Assembly: GCF_000685095.1 (NCBI RefSeq) | Contig: NZ_BAYE01000001.1 | Span: 682,001-746,000, forward strand | Direction of reading: 5' to 3' | Length of the DNA stretch: 64,000 nucleotides | Source of the DNA: Paraburkholderia caledonica NBRC 102488 | GTDB lineage: Bacteria; Pseudomonadota; Gammaproteobacteria; Burkholderiales; Burkholderiaceae | In this document: positions 1 through 7,928 of the stretch, in pieces | Layout: the number at the start of each line of letters is the position of its first letter | Numbering within the stretch: the first letter of the stretch is position 1 | Program-made: the position numbers and the translations under genes | Notes under the pieces: generated by a model | Seen by the model: only the letters and a program-made list of their open reading frames with translations | The model's database searches: none | Told to the model about the DNA's origin: nothing

Positions 1-528
1 AACATCGACCTGATACAGGACGCCGTAGATTGCGTCATTCGCATGGGCACGCCGGAAGAGTCCAGTCTCGTCGCGCGGCGTATCGGCCAGGCGCGCATCG
101 TCACGTGCGCGTCGCCCGCGTATCTGGACAAACACGGCACGCCGACCACGCTCGATGAGTTGAGTGGACACCACGCAGTCAACTATGTGTCGGCCCGAAC
201 CGGCAAGACGTTTCCGTTCGAATACGAAGTGAACGGTGAGATCGTCAAGGTCGCGATGAAAAGCGTGCTCGCGGTGAACGACGGCTCGGTCTACATTCGC
301 GCGGGTGCGCTCGGCCACGGCATTATCCAGCCGTCGCGCTTCATGGTCGCGCATCTCATCGAGCGTGGCGTGCTGAAGGAAATCCTCACGAACTACACGA
401 GCCCCAGCACACCGCTGTCGATCCTTTACGCGCATCGCCGCAATCTGAGTTCGCGGCTGCGCGCATTTACCGAATGGGTGACGGAGCTCGTGCGCAACAA
501 CCCGGATCTGCGCATACCGGACGCTTGA
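1..528 (+). CDS. LysR-family transcriptional regulator, C-terminal part
   Basis: The reading frame is open from the first base of the window, so the N-terminal helix-turn-helix and part of the effector domain lie outside. The visible 175 residues read as the LysR substrate-binding domain: an acidic start resembling the usual D-x-x-x-R-x-G segment (DCVIRMG), then ARRIGQ and CASPAYLDKHG, both typical of LysR proteins of the LTTR group common in Burkholderia. The protein ends just before a strong terminator and is convergent with the sugar transporter operon. Its target cannot be told from this fragment. The family is clear; the function is unknown. Confidence 0.9.
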   Translation, partial: NIDLIQDAVDCVIRMGTPEESSLVARRIGQARIVTCASPAYLDKHGTPTTLDELSGHHAVNYVSARTGKTFPFEYEVNGEIVKVAMKSVLAVNDGSVYIRAGALGHGIIQPSRFMVAHLIERGVLKEILTNYTSPSTPLSILYAHRRNLSSRLRAFTEWVTELVRNNPDLRIPDA

Positions 529-540
529 CGCCCTTCAGCG

Positions 541-578
541 AAAAGCCCCTTGCGTCTGGCGACACAAGGGGCTTTTTT
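541..578. terminator. Bidirectional rho-independent terminator
   Basis: An 11-bp perfect stem (542-552 with 565-575) around a 12-nt loop is followed by a T-run on the plus strand and preceded by an A-run that serves the minus strand. It sits between the convergent LysR gene and the transporter ATPase gene and can end both transcripts. Confidence 0.9.
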
Positions 579-610
579 CATGCAGACCAACAGCAGCGGT
601 CAGATCCGGC

Positions 611-1726
611 TCAGGCGATCCGCTCTTCATTCGACGGATCGAACAACACCGCCTTCGACGTATCGAACAGCAGCGTCGTGTTCGTCAACGGCTGCGGGTT
701 CGAAGCCGGGTGCACGCGGCTCACCACGCGCTTGCCGTTGACCTGCGCGAAGACGAGCGTGTCCGGACCGGTCGGCTCGATCACATCGACCTTCACTTCG
801 ATCTGTTGCAGCCGGGCGTGGTCGCCGTGCGCACCGCGCGCATCGGTGATGCGCTCCGGGCGCAGGCCGAGAATCACTTCACGTCCGACGTGCGACTTGA
901 CCTTCGCCGAATCGAACGGCAGGTTCAGCGCCGTGCGAGTGACGCCCGTATCCAGTTCGATGCCGACGCCCGCGCCCTGCTCGACGAGCTTGCCCTGGAT
1001 GAAGTTCATCGGCGGCGCGCCGATAAAGCCCGCCACGAACAGGTTCGACGGCGAGTCGTAGATTTCCTGCGGGGCACCGAACTGCTGCACGATGCCGTCC
1101 TTCATCACCGCGATGCGATCGCCGAGCGTCATTGCTTCGATCTGATCGTGGGTCACGTAGACGATCGTCGTGCCGAGACGCTGATGCAGCAGCTTGATCT
1201 CCGAGCGCATCTCGATACGCAACTTGGCGTCGAGGTTCGACAGCGGTTCGTCGAACAGGAACATCACAGGGTCACGCGCGAGAGCACGGCCCATTGCCAC
1301 GCGCTGACGCTGGCCGCCGGACAGCTGGCCGGGCTTGCGATCCAGCAGGTGCGTGATCTGCAGCGTGTTCGACACACGATCGACGATCTGCGCCTGCTCC
1401 TGCTTCGGCACCTTGCGAATGTTCAGGCCGAACGAGATGTTCTCGCGCACCGTCATGGACGGATACAGCGCGTACGACTGGAACACCATCGCGATGTCGC
1501 GATCTTTCGGCGACAGGTTGTTCACGGTCTTGCCGTCGATCTGAATCTCGCCCTTGGTCACGGTTTCGAGACCGGCGATCATGTTGAGCAGCGTCGACTT
1601 ACCGCAGCCCGAGCCGCCGACGAGAATCAGGAACTGGCCGTCTTCGATGTCGATGTTGACACCCTTCAGAACCGGCACCCCGTTCGGGTAAGTCTTGTAC
1701 ACGTCACGGATGGAAAGGCTTGCCAT
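611..1726 (-). CDS. gtsD: Sugar ABC transporter ATP-binding subunit (MalK/UgpC family)
   Basis: This is the ATPase that powers the sugar importer encoded upstream. The 371 residues show a Walker A motif GGSGCGKST at 37-45, an LSGGQRQR signature near 135, Walker B FLFDEP, a switch His in VTHDQ, and a C-terminal TOBE extension of about 130 residues, which is the CUT1 MalK/UgpC layout. ATG at 1726 is preceded by AGAGGA. It is the last gene of the minus-strand set gtsA-gtsB-gtsC-gtsD. The order and the neighbouring zwf favour a glucose/mannose transporter of the Pseudomonas Gts type; glycerol-3-phosphate or another sugar cannot be excluded from the ATPase alone. Confidence 0.9.
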   Translation of the reverse strand: MASLSIRDVYKTYPNGVPVLKGVNIDIEDGQFLILVGGSGCGKSTLLNMIAGLETVTKGEIQIDGKTVNNLSPKDRDIAMVFQSYALYPSMTVRENISFGLNIRKVPKQEQAQIVDRVSNTLQITHLLDRKPGQLSGGQRQRVAMGRALARDPVMFLFDEPLSNLDAKLRIEMRSEIKLLHQRLGTTIVYVTHDQIEAMTLGDRIAVMKDGIVQQFGAPQEIYDSPSNLFVAGFIGAPPMNFIQGKLVEQGAGVGIELDTGVTRTALNLPFDSAKVKSHVGREVILGLRPERITDARGAHGDHARLQQIEVKVDVIEPTGPDTLVFAQVNGKRVVSRVHPASNPQPLTNTTLLFDTSKAVLFDPSNEERIA

Positions 1727-1839
1727 GCTGTGAATCCTCTTGTCTCTGGTACTGCTTGAAAACGTCTTGTCGGTGACGGCGGTGCTGGGTGCCTTTCATG
1801 CACGAAGCGGCCGCCGCGCTCGGATGGTCTAGCCTGGGT

Positions 1840-2697
1840 TCAACCCTTCACCGCGCCTGCCGTCAGGCCGCGCACGAAATAGCGCCCGGCGACGATGTAG
1901 ACCAGCAAGGTCGGCAACGCGGCAATGATCGCGCCGGCCATGTCCACGTTGTATTCCTTCACGCCGGTCGAGGTGTTCACGAGGTTGTTCAGCGCCACCG
2001 TGATCGGCATGGAATCGACGCCGGAGAACACAATCCCGAACAGGAAGTCATTCCAGATCTGCGTGAATTGCCAGATCAGGCACACCATGAAAATCGGCAG
2101 CGAGACCGGCAGCAGGATCTTCGTGAAGATCGTGAAGAAACCCGCGCCGTCGATGCGCGCCGCCTTCACGAGTTCAGCCGGAATGCTGACGTAGAAGTTG
2201 CGGAAGAACATGGTAGTGAACGCGATGCCGTAGATCACGTGCACGACCACCAGACCGGTCGTGGTGTTAGAAAGGCCGAGAAAGCCTTCGAAACGCGCCA
2301 TCGGCAAAAGGATCGCCTGAAACGGAATGAAGCAGCCGACCAGCAGCATCGTGAAGATCGGATCGGCGCCGCGAAAACGCCAGTGCGTGAGCACATAACC
2401 GTTGAACGCGCCGATGATCGACGAGATCAGCACGGCCGGAATCACCATGCGCACCGAGTTCATGAAGAACGGCTGCATGCCGTCGCAACGCACGCCGGTA
2501 CACGCACCGCTCCATGCCTTGATCCAGGGATCCACGGTCCAGTGCGAAGGCGGCGTAAGCAGGTTGCCGGTGCGCAACTGGTCGATGTCCTTGAACGACG
2601 TCGACAGCATCACGTACAGCGGAAACAGGAAGTACAGGGCAAACAGGACCAGAGCCGCGTAAATGACGGCACGGCTGATCGTCATCTTAGGCTGCAT
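1840..2697 (-). CDS. gtsC: Sugar ABC transporter permease (MalG/GtsC type)
   Basis: This inner-membrane permease of a CUT1 carbohydrate importer has 285 residues, about six hydrophobic segments, and an N-terminal helix followed by the MLSTSFK stretch usual in MalG-type permeases. The EAA loop appears near residue 190 as ELVKAARIDGAGFF and contacts the ATPase. Its ATG overlaps the stop of gtsB by 11 nt, so translation is probably coupled. Together with GtsB it forms the translocation pore for the sugar delivered by GtsA. The substrate is inferred from context. Confidence 0.9.
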   Translation of the reverse strand: MQPKMTISRAVIYAALVLFALYFLFPLYVMLSTSFKDIDQLRTGNLLTPPSHWTVDPWIKAWSGACTGVRCDGMQPFFMNSVRMVIPAVLISSIIGAFNGYVLTHWRFRGADPIFTMLLVGCFIPFQAILLPMARFEGFLGLSNTTTGLVVVHVIYGIAFTTMFFRNFYVSIPAELVKAARIDGAGFFTIFTKILLPVSLPIFMVCLIWQFTQIWNDFLFGIVFSGVDSMPITVALNNLVNTSTGVKEYNVDMAGAIIAALPTLLVYIVAGRYFVRGLTAGAVKG

Positions 2698-3625
2698 TGC
2701 GGGTGCTCCTCGATTCCAGATACATGAGCGGCACGAGCACGGCCACGACGGTTGCGAGCATCATCATCGACGATGCCGCGCCGACGCCGAGCTGCCCGCG
2801 ATTGAACGAAAACGTGTACATGAAAATGGCCGGCAGCGACGACGACGTGCCAGGACCGCCCGCCGTCAAAGCGACGACCAGGTCGAACGTCTTGATCGTG
2901 ATATGGCAGAGAATCAGCAGCACCGAAAAGAACACCGGACGCATGCTCGGAATCACAATCTTGCGGTAGATGGTGGGCAGATTCGCGCCGTCCATCTGCG
3001 CGGCCTTGAAGATTTCACCGTCGACACCGCGCAAGCCGGCAAGGAACAGCGCCATCACGAAGCCGGTGGACTGCCACACCGCCGCGATAACGACGCAGAA
3101 AATCGCCTTGTCGGGGTCGCCGAGCCAACTGAAGGAAAAGCTTGTCCAGCCCCAGTCGTGGAAAACCTTTTCGAGGCCGATGCTCGGCGTCATGATCCAT
3201 TGCCACGCCGTGCCGGTCACGATGAACGACAACGCCATCGGATAAAGAAACACAGCGCGCAGCGCGCCTTCATTGCGGATCTGCTGATCGAGCAGGATCG
3301 CGAGGAAGAGACCGAGGCCGATACAGATGCCGATGAACGGAATGCCGAACCAGCCGAGATTGGCTGCAGACGTCCAGAAGACGTCGTTATCGAACAGTTC
3401 GCGATAGCGGTCGAGACCGACAAATTCATAACGAGGCATCAGCCGCGAATTGGACAGCGACAGATAGCCTGTGATGGCGATGAAACCATAGACGAATACC
3501 AGACTGATCACGACGCTGGGTGCGAGCACCAGCTTCGGGATCCAGCGATCGGCAAGGGCCGCCATGGGCGACACGCGGCGGGCGGCGCTGGCCGTTTTCC
3601 CGTTTCCGCTGATAGAAGCAGTCAC
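2687..3625 (-). CDS. gtsB: Sugar ABC transporter permease (MalF/GtsB type)
   Basis: Second membrane subunit of the importer. The GTG at 3625 was chosen because AGGAG lies 7 nt upstream of it; the frame stays open to another GTG at 3661 without a good ribosome site. This gives 312 residues with a short soluble N-terminus, about six membrane segments and an EAA-type loop (IFKAAQMDGANL). It follows gtsA after a 245-nt gap that holds a very stable hairpin, and overlaps gtsC by 11 nt. It is expected to pair with GtsC in the inner membrane. Confidence 0.88.
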   Translation of the reverse strand: MTASISGNGKTASAARRVSPMAALADRWIPKLVLAPSVVISLVFVYGFIAITGYLSLSNSRLMPRYEFVGLDRYRELFDNDVFWTSAANLGWFGIPFIGICIGLGLFLAILLDQQIRNEGALRAVFLYPMALSFIVTGTAWQWIMTPSIGLEKVFHDWGWTSFSFSWLGDPDKAIFCVVIAAVWQSTGFVMALFLAGLRGVDGEIFKAAQMDGANLPTIYRKIVIPSMRPVFFSVLLILCHITIKTFDLVVALTAGGPGTSSSLPAIFMYTFSFNRGQLGVGAASSMMMLATVVAVLVPLMYLESRSTRNAA

Positions 3626-3824
3626 TACTCGACTCCTGCTGAAACTGTACCGTCTGGCCACTCACGTCGACACACACGGCCAACCGGCAACGTGAGAACG
3701 TGACAAACGCGAAGCCGCAACGGCATAGGTGTGACTCTATGAAACCCAGGGTGAAGCCGCTTGCATCGGGGCCTGCATCGGGCAAAGCGCACATCGCGCG
3801 ACGCGAACCGGCACCATCAGCGGC

Positions 3825-3862
3825 GCGAAGCGGCGCGTCCGATCCCGGACGCGCCGCTTCGC
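3825..3862 (-). promoter_or_regulatory. 17-bp hairpin in the gtsA-gtsB gap
   Basis: A perfect 17-bp, GC-rich inverted repeat (3825-3841 with 3846-3862) with a 4-nt loop starts 9 nt after the gtsA stop on the minus strand. No T-run follows, so it is not a classical terminator. Such stem-loops after a binding-protein gene are known to protect the upstream mRNA or attenuate read-through, giving an excess of binding protein over permease, as in malE-malF. That role is inferred here. Confidence 0.7.
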
Positions 3863-3870
3863 TACTTCAC

Positions 3871-5118
3871 TTACTTGGTCTTCGCTGCCTTCGCGAGCGC
3901 CGCAACTGCGCTCTTCGAATCCTGCTGCGAGTTCATGAACTTCGTAACAACGTCGGAGATCGCGCCGGCTGCTGCATCGGGTTGAGCCATGCCGTGTGCG
4001 AGCGACGGCACATAGCCGCCCGACTTGATCGCGACCTGTTCATCCGCGTACGACTTCTTCGCGCAGTCGTCGAACTTCGCCATCGACACGCCCAGACGAA
4101 CCGGAATCGAACCCTTGTTCAGGCTGAACTGTTCCTGGAACTCCGGCGACATGATGGTCTTCGCGAGCGCCAGTTGGCCCGGCGTTGCTGCCTTCTGGCC
4201 TTTCTGCTGGAAGAACACGAACGAGTCGACGTTGAACGTGTAAGCCTTTTCCGTGCCCGGCACTGCCGCGCACACGTAGTCCGAGCCCGACTTCTTGCCG
4301 GCGTTGGCGAATTCGCCCTTCGCCCAGTCGCCCATGAACTGCATGCCGGCCTTGCCGTTGATGACCATTGCCGTAGCCAGGTTCCAGTCACGGCCCGTGC
4401 GGCCCGCGTCGAAGTAACCCTGGATCTTGCGGACCGTGTCGAACACGCCGACCATCTTGTCCGAAGTCAGCGTCTTTTCGTCGAGGTCGACCAGCGCCTT
4501 CTTGTAGAAGTCCGCGCCTTGCGACAGAACCACGTCTTCCCACAGCGTCAAGTCTTGCCACGGCTGGCCGCCCATCGCGATCGGCTGGATGCCAGCGGCC
4601 TTCATCTTGTCGGCCACCGCGAAGAACTCAGGCCACGTGGTCGGCACCTTGCCGCCGGCCTTGTCGAGCGCTGCCTTGTTGATGTACAGCCAGTTCACGC
4701 GATGCACCGAGAACGGCGCAGCGACGTAGTGACCGTCCGCGTGCATGATCTTGTCGATTTCCGGCGGCAGATTCTTCTTCCAGTCGCCGGCGACGGAGTC
4801 GATCGGCACCAGCACGCCTTGCGAAGCCCAATCCTGAATCAGCGGGCCCTTGATCTGCGCAGCGCTCGGTGCATTGCCCGAGATCACCTGCGTCTTGAGT
4901 GCCGTCATGGCAGCCGCGCCCGCGCCACCTGCAACCGCAAAGTCCTTCCACGTGTAACCCTGCTTCGTCATGTCGTCCTTGAGGACGCCGACGGCTTTCG
5001 ATTCACCGCCCGAAGTCCACCAGTGCAACACTTCGACCGACTCGGCAGCTTGCACGGCCGAGACGCCACACATCAGACCTGCGGCGCACAAAGCGCCCAT
5101 GATCGCGCGAAATTTCAT
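3871..5118 (-). CDS. gtsA: Periplasmic sugar-binding protein of the ABC importer
   Basis: This 415-residue solute-binding protein has a Sec signal peptide (MKFRAIMGALCAAG..., likely cut after VQA near residue 24). The mature N-terminus contains VLHWWTSGGE, a signature of family-1 sugar-binding proteins of the glucose/mannose type. ATG at 5118 is preceded by GGAGGAG. It is the first gene of the transporter operon, divergent from zwf. It captures sugar in the periplasm and delivers it to GtsB/GtsC. Glucose is the best guess because the adjacent genes are glucokinase, zwf and pgl, but binding specificity is not visible in the sequence. Confidence 0.92.
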   Translation of the reverse strand: MKFRAIMGALCAAGLMCGVSAVQAAESVEVLHWWTSGGESKAVGVLKDDMTKQGYTWKDFAVAGGAGAAAMTALKTQVISGNAPSAAQIKGPLIQDWASQGVLVPIDSVAGDWKKNLPPEIDKIMHADGHYVAAPFSVHRVNWLYINKAALDKAGGKVPTTWPEFFAVADKMKAAGIQPIAMGGQPWQDLTLWEDVVLSQGADFYKKALVDLDEKTLTSDKMVGVFDTVRKIQGYFDAGRTGRDWNLATAMVINGKAGMQFMGDWAKGEFANAGKKSGSDYVCAAVPGTEKAYTFNVDSFVFFQQKGQKAATPGQLALAKTIMSPEFQEQFSLNKGSIPVRLGVSMAKFDDCAKKSYADEQVAIKSGGYVPSLAHGMAQPDAAAGAISDVVTKFMNSQQDSKSAVAALAKAAKTK

Positions 5119-5548
5119 TGCTTATCTCCTCCAGACACCTGAACAAAAAACAAATGGCCCCTGATGTCGCCAGGGTGCTGTGGTTGGTTCAAACAGGCAA
5201 AACACTGGGCGATCGAGCACGGTCGGGCGCATGCGCGAGGCATGTGCCGGCGGACCGATGTCCGGCCGCTGGAAGCTCAAGAGATGAGTGGTTCGGGATG
5301 CAACTGACTGTCTCCTCTTTTGATTTTTGCCTGCCCGCTTCGCGCGGCAGACTCGAGGTGCCTTGCACGTCAACCGAGGAATCTGCTTGCCGGCCCTGCA
5401 CTGCCCGGCTTTCCGTAACGGCTGCCGGGACAGGCTGGCCTATGCCGGCACGCAATGTCCGTTAACATGCAGGGGACGCCTGCCGATTCGCGAAAACGTG
5501 CAACTGACCTGACAGCGCACGCTTTTTTCATCGAATTAGCGCTACCTC

Positions 5549-5576
5549 TTGATTTGGATTGTAGTTAAACTACAAT
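5549..5576 (+). promoter_or_regulatory. Putative sigma70 promoter of zwf
   Basis: TTGATT at 5549-5554 and TACAAT at 5571-5576 are separated by 16 nt, close to the sigma70 consensus. The -10 element lies inside the right half of the HexR-like palindrome, so repressor binding would block RNA polymerase. The predicted start leaves a leader of about 85 nt before the zwf ATG at 5669. Confidence 0.65.
5558..5576. promoter_or_regulatory. HexR-type operator
   Basis: The 19-nt sequence ATTGTAGTTAAACTACAAT is a perfect palindrome around a central A. It matches the known HexR consensus of the TGTARTTAAATTACA type described for proteobacteria. It overlaps the zwf -10 box. The matching regulator domain is encoded two genes downstream in the glk-hexR fusion, which makes a negative feedback loop likely. 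Confidence 0.85.
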
Positions 5577-5668
5577 TCAGTGTCAAAAAATATTTTATCG
5601 GACTACGGTCGCCCTTTTCACGGCAGTGAACGGTCAGCGCGGCGGCCCCAGGACATCGACGGAGACTC

Positions 5669-7132
5669 ATGCAAACCGATTCAAGCTTCACCTTCGTTCT
5701 CTTCGGCGGAACCGGCGATCTGTCGATGCGCAAGATTCTCCCCGCACTGTTTGAAGCGCACCGTGCGGGTGGCATGCTGGCCGACAGCGGCAAGATCGTC
5801 GCGGTCGCGCGCCATGCTGCGGATCGCGGCGAGTACATCCAGTGGGTCAACGAGCACGTCAAGCCGCATGTGTCGAAGAACGGTGTCGACGAAACGGCAT
5901 GGTCCAGCTTTCTCGGACGCATCGAGTTCGTGAAGATCGACCTGGGCAATCCGGAAGACTTCGCGCTGCTGCGCGATGCGGTGAAAGACCTGCCTGGCAT
6001 TCGCGTGTTTTATCTGGCTACCGGTCCGTCGCTGTTCGTGCCGATCTGCCGCGCGCTCGCGTCGGTGGGCCTTAACGAAAACGCGCGCATCGTGCTGGAA
6101 AAGCCGCTCGGCTACGACCTCAAGTCGTCGAATGCAATTAACGATGCGGTCGGCGAAATCTTCGCTGAAGAACAGATCTACCGTATCGACCACTACCTCG
6201 GCAAAGAACCCGTGCAGAACCTGCTGGCGCTGCGCTTCGGCAATGCGCTGTTCGAGCCGCTGTGGCGCCGCGAGTGGGTGGAAAGCATTCAGATCACAAT
6301 CGCAGAAGAACTCGGTGTCGAGGCGCGAGGCGATTTCTACGACAATACCGGCGCACTGCGCGACATGGTGCAAAACCATTTGCTGCAATTGCTGTCGATC
6401 GTCGCAATGGAACCGCCGCATTCGATGGACTCCGACTCGGTGCGCGACGAAAAGCTGCGCGTGCTGCGCGCGTTGAAGCCAATCGATCCGCTGAACATCG
6501 GCAAGGTCGCGGTGCGCGGTCAGTATCATGCCGGCGGAATTCGCGGTAACGCGGTCCCCGCCTATGCGACGGAACCTGGCGTGAAGCCGAACAGCACGAC
6601 CGAAACCTTCGTCGCGTTGAAGGTCGAGATAGAAAACTGGCGTTGGGCCGGCGTGCCCTTTTTCCTGCGCACGGGCAAAAGGCTTGCGGACCGCGTCGCG
6701 GAAATCGTCGTAAATTTCCGCGCGGTGCCGCATTCGGCGTTGGGTGCTTCGGCGTTGCGCGCAGGCGCCAATCGTCTGGTGATCCGCTTGCAGCCGAACG
6801 AATCGATTCGTCTGTACTGCCTTGCGAAGCAGCCCGGCGAAGGCATGAATCTCGCAAGCGTCCACCTGGATCTCGCGTTCGACCAGTTCTTTCGCGAAGG
6901 GCAGATGGAAGCGTACCAACGCCTCTTGCTCGACGTGATCAACGGCCGTCTCGCACTCTTCGTGCGGCGCGACGAACAGGAAGCCGCGTGGCGCTGGGTC
7001 GAACCGATTCTGAACGAATGGAAGGCTTCGAACAAACCGCCGAAGCCTTATGCTGCGGGCACATGGGGTCCTGCCGCCGCGAGCGCGATGCTTGCGCAGC
7101 ACGGTACCTGCTGGCTCGAAGAAGAGAACTGA
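5669..7132 (+). CDS. zwf: Glucose-6-phosphate 1-dehydrogenase
   Basis: Oxidises glucose 6-phosphate to 6-phosphogluconolactone with NAD(P)+, the entry to the Entner-Doudoroff and oxidative pentose phosphate routes. The 487 residues show the N-terminal coenzyme motif GGTGDLSMRK (near 13-22), EKPLG in the middle, and the substrate/catalytic motif RIDHYLGKEPVQN near 173-185 with the active-site His. Length is normal. ATG at 5669 has GGAGA upstream. It heads zwf-pgl-glk/hexR, with only 49 nt to pgl, and its promoter carries a HexR operator. Confidence 0.97.
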   Translation: MQTDSSFTFVLFGGTGDLSMRKILPALFEAHRAGGMLADSGKIVAVARHAADRGEYIQWVNEHVKPHVSKNGVDETAWSSFLGRIEFVKIDLGNPEDFALLRDAVKDLPGIRVFYLATGPSLFVPICRALASVGLNENARIVLEKPLGYDLKSSNAINDAVGEIFAEEQIYRIDHYLGKEPVQNLLALRFGNALFEPLWRREWVESIQITIAEELGVEARGDFYDNTGALRDMVQNHLLQLLSIVAMEPPHSMDSDSVRDEKLRVLRALKPIDPLNIGKVAVRGQYHAGGIRGNAVPAYATEPGVKPNSTTETFVALKVEIENWRWAGVPFFLRTGKRLADRVAEIVVNFRAVPHSALGASALRAGANRLVIRLQPNESIRLYCLAKQPGEGMNLASVHLDLAFDQFFREGQMEAYQRLLLDVINGRLALFVRRDEQEAAWRWVEPILNEWKASNKPPKPYAAGTWGPAAASAMLAQHGTCWLEEEN

Positions 7133-7181
7133 TTCGCGGCGGATTTTCGCAGCTCTAACAAAAAAGCAGCACGGAGGAGAA

Positions 7182-7928
7182 GTGATCGAGCTTCACGCTT
7201 TCGACGATCAACGCGCCCAATCCGACGCGTTGGCGAAGGCCGTAGGCGACGCGTTGCATGCATCGCTGGCCGCACAGACGGCGACGTCAGACGCCGGTAT
7301 ATCCGGCGCGTCCACAGCCGGTACGTCCACAGCCGGCGTGCGCCCGGCCCTGCTCGCCGTGTCTGGCGGCAGCAGTCCGCGCCCTTTCCTGCAGACGTTA
7401 TCCACTCAAAGCTTCGACTGGCCGCACATTGCGGTGACACTGGTCGACGATCGCTGGGTGCCCGAGACGGACAGCGCGAGCAACTCGCAACTGGTGCACG
7501 CCACGTTGCTGCAGAACGCCGCGAGGAACGCGACGTTCTGGCCGCTCGTCGACACCTCGCAGGATCTGCACGCGCATGTCGCCGCGCTGAACGCCGACGC
7601 GCGTTTCGCCAGCGTGCCCGACGTCGCGATCCTCGGCATGGGCGAAGACGGCCACACCGCGTCGATCTTCGCCGATGCGCCTGAATGGGATCACGCCATC
7701 AGCACGACTGAGCGCTTCGTCGCCGTGCATCCCGGCAGCGCGCCGCATGCACGCGTGAGCTGGTCGCTCTCCGCGCTCAAGGAAGTGAAGCATCTGTTTT
7801 TGCTGATTGCCGGACCGCGCAAGATGGACGTGCTGAACGCCGCCGCATCTTCGCTACAAAAAAATGCCATCTCGCAGTTGGCGAACGACAAGGGAGTGAG
7901 ACTCGATGTCTACTGGTGTGCAAACTAA
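7182..7928 (+). CDS. pgl: 6-phosphogluconolactonase
   Basis: Hydrolyses 6-phosphogluconolactone made by Zwf. The start is GTG at 7182, directly behind GGAGGAGAA; an upstream extension of the frame overlaps zwf and is not needed. The 248 residues show GGSSPRPF (the usual GGSTP region), LVDDRWVP, and the lactonase signature [12 protein letters not shown]. Near residues 38-52 there is a short Ser/Thr/Ala/Gly-rich duplication encoded by a near-repeat of TCCACAGCCGG, probably a surface loop. Its end overlaps the start of glk-hexR by 23 nt, so the two are translationally linked. Confidence 0.95.
   Translation: MIELHAFDDQRAQSDALAKAVGDALHASLAAQTATSDAGISGASTAGTSTAGVRPALLAVSGGSSPRPFLQTLSTQSFDWPHIAVTLVDDRWVPETDSASNSQLVHATLLQNAARNATFWPLVDTSQDLHAHVAALNADARFASVPDVAILGMGEDGHTASIFADAPEWDHAISTTERFVAVHPGSAPHARVSWSLSALKEVKHLFLLIAGPRKMDVLNAAASSLQKNAISQLANDKGVRLDVYWCAN

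Larger units (their letters stand above)
5119..5668. other. Divergent gtsA / zwf control region
   Basis: A 550-nt stretch without a credible gene. The zwf-proximal end is markedly AT-rich and holds a promoter with a HexR-type palindrome (listed separately). The gtsA-proximal half has the gtsA ribosome site but no convincing -35/-10 pair that I can point to. No second HexR-like palindrome was seen near gtsA, so the transporter may be controlled by another factor. Confidence 0.7.

Noticed and set aside
3626..3661. Longer GtsB starting at the GTG 3661
   Set aside because: No ribosome site precedes it, whereas AGGAG lies 7 nt before the GTG at 3625.
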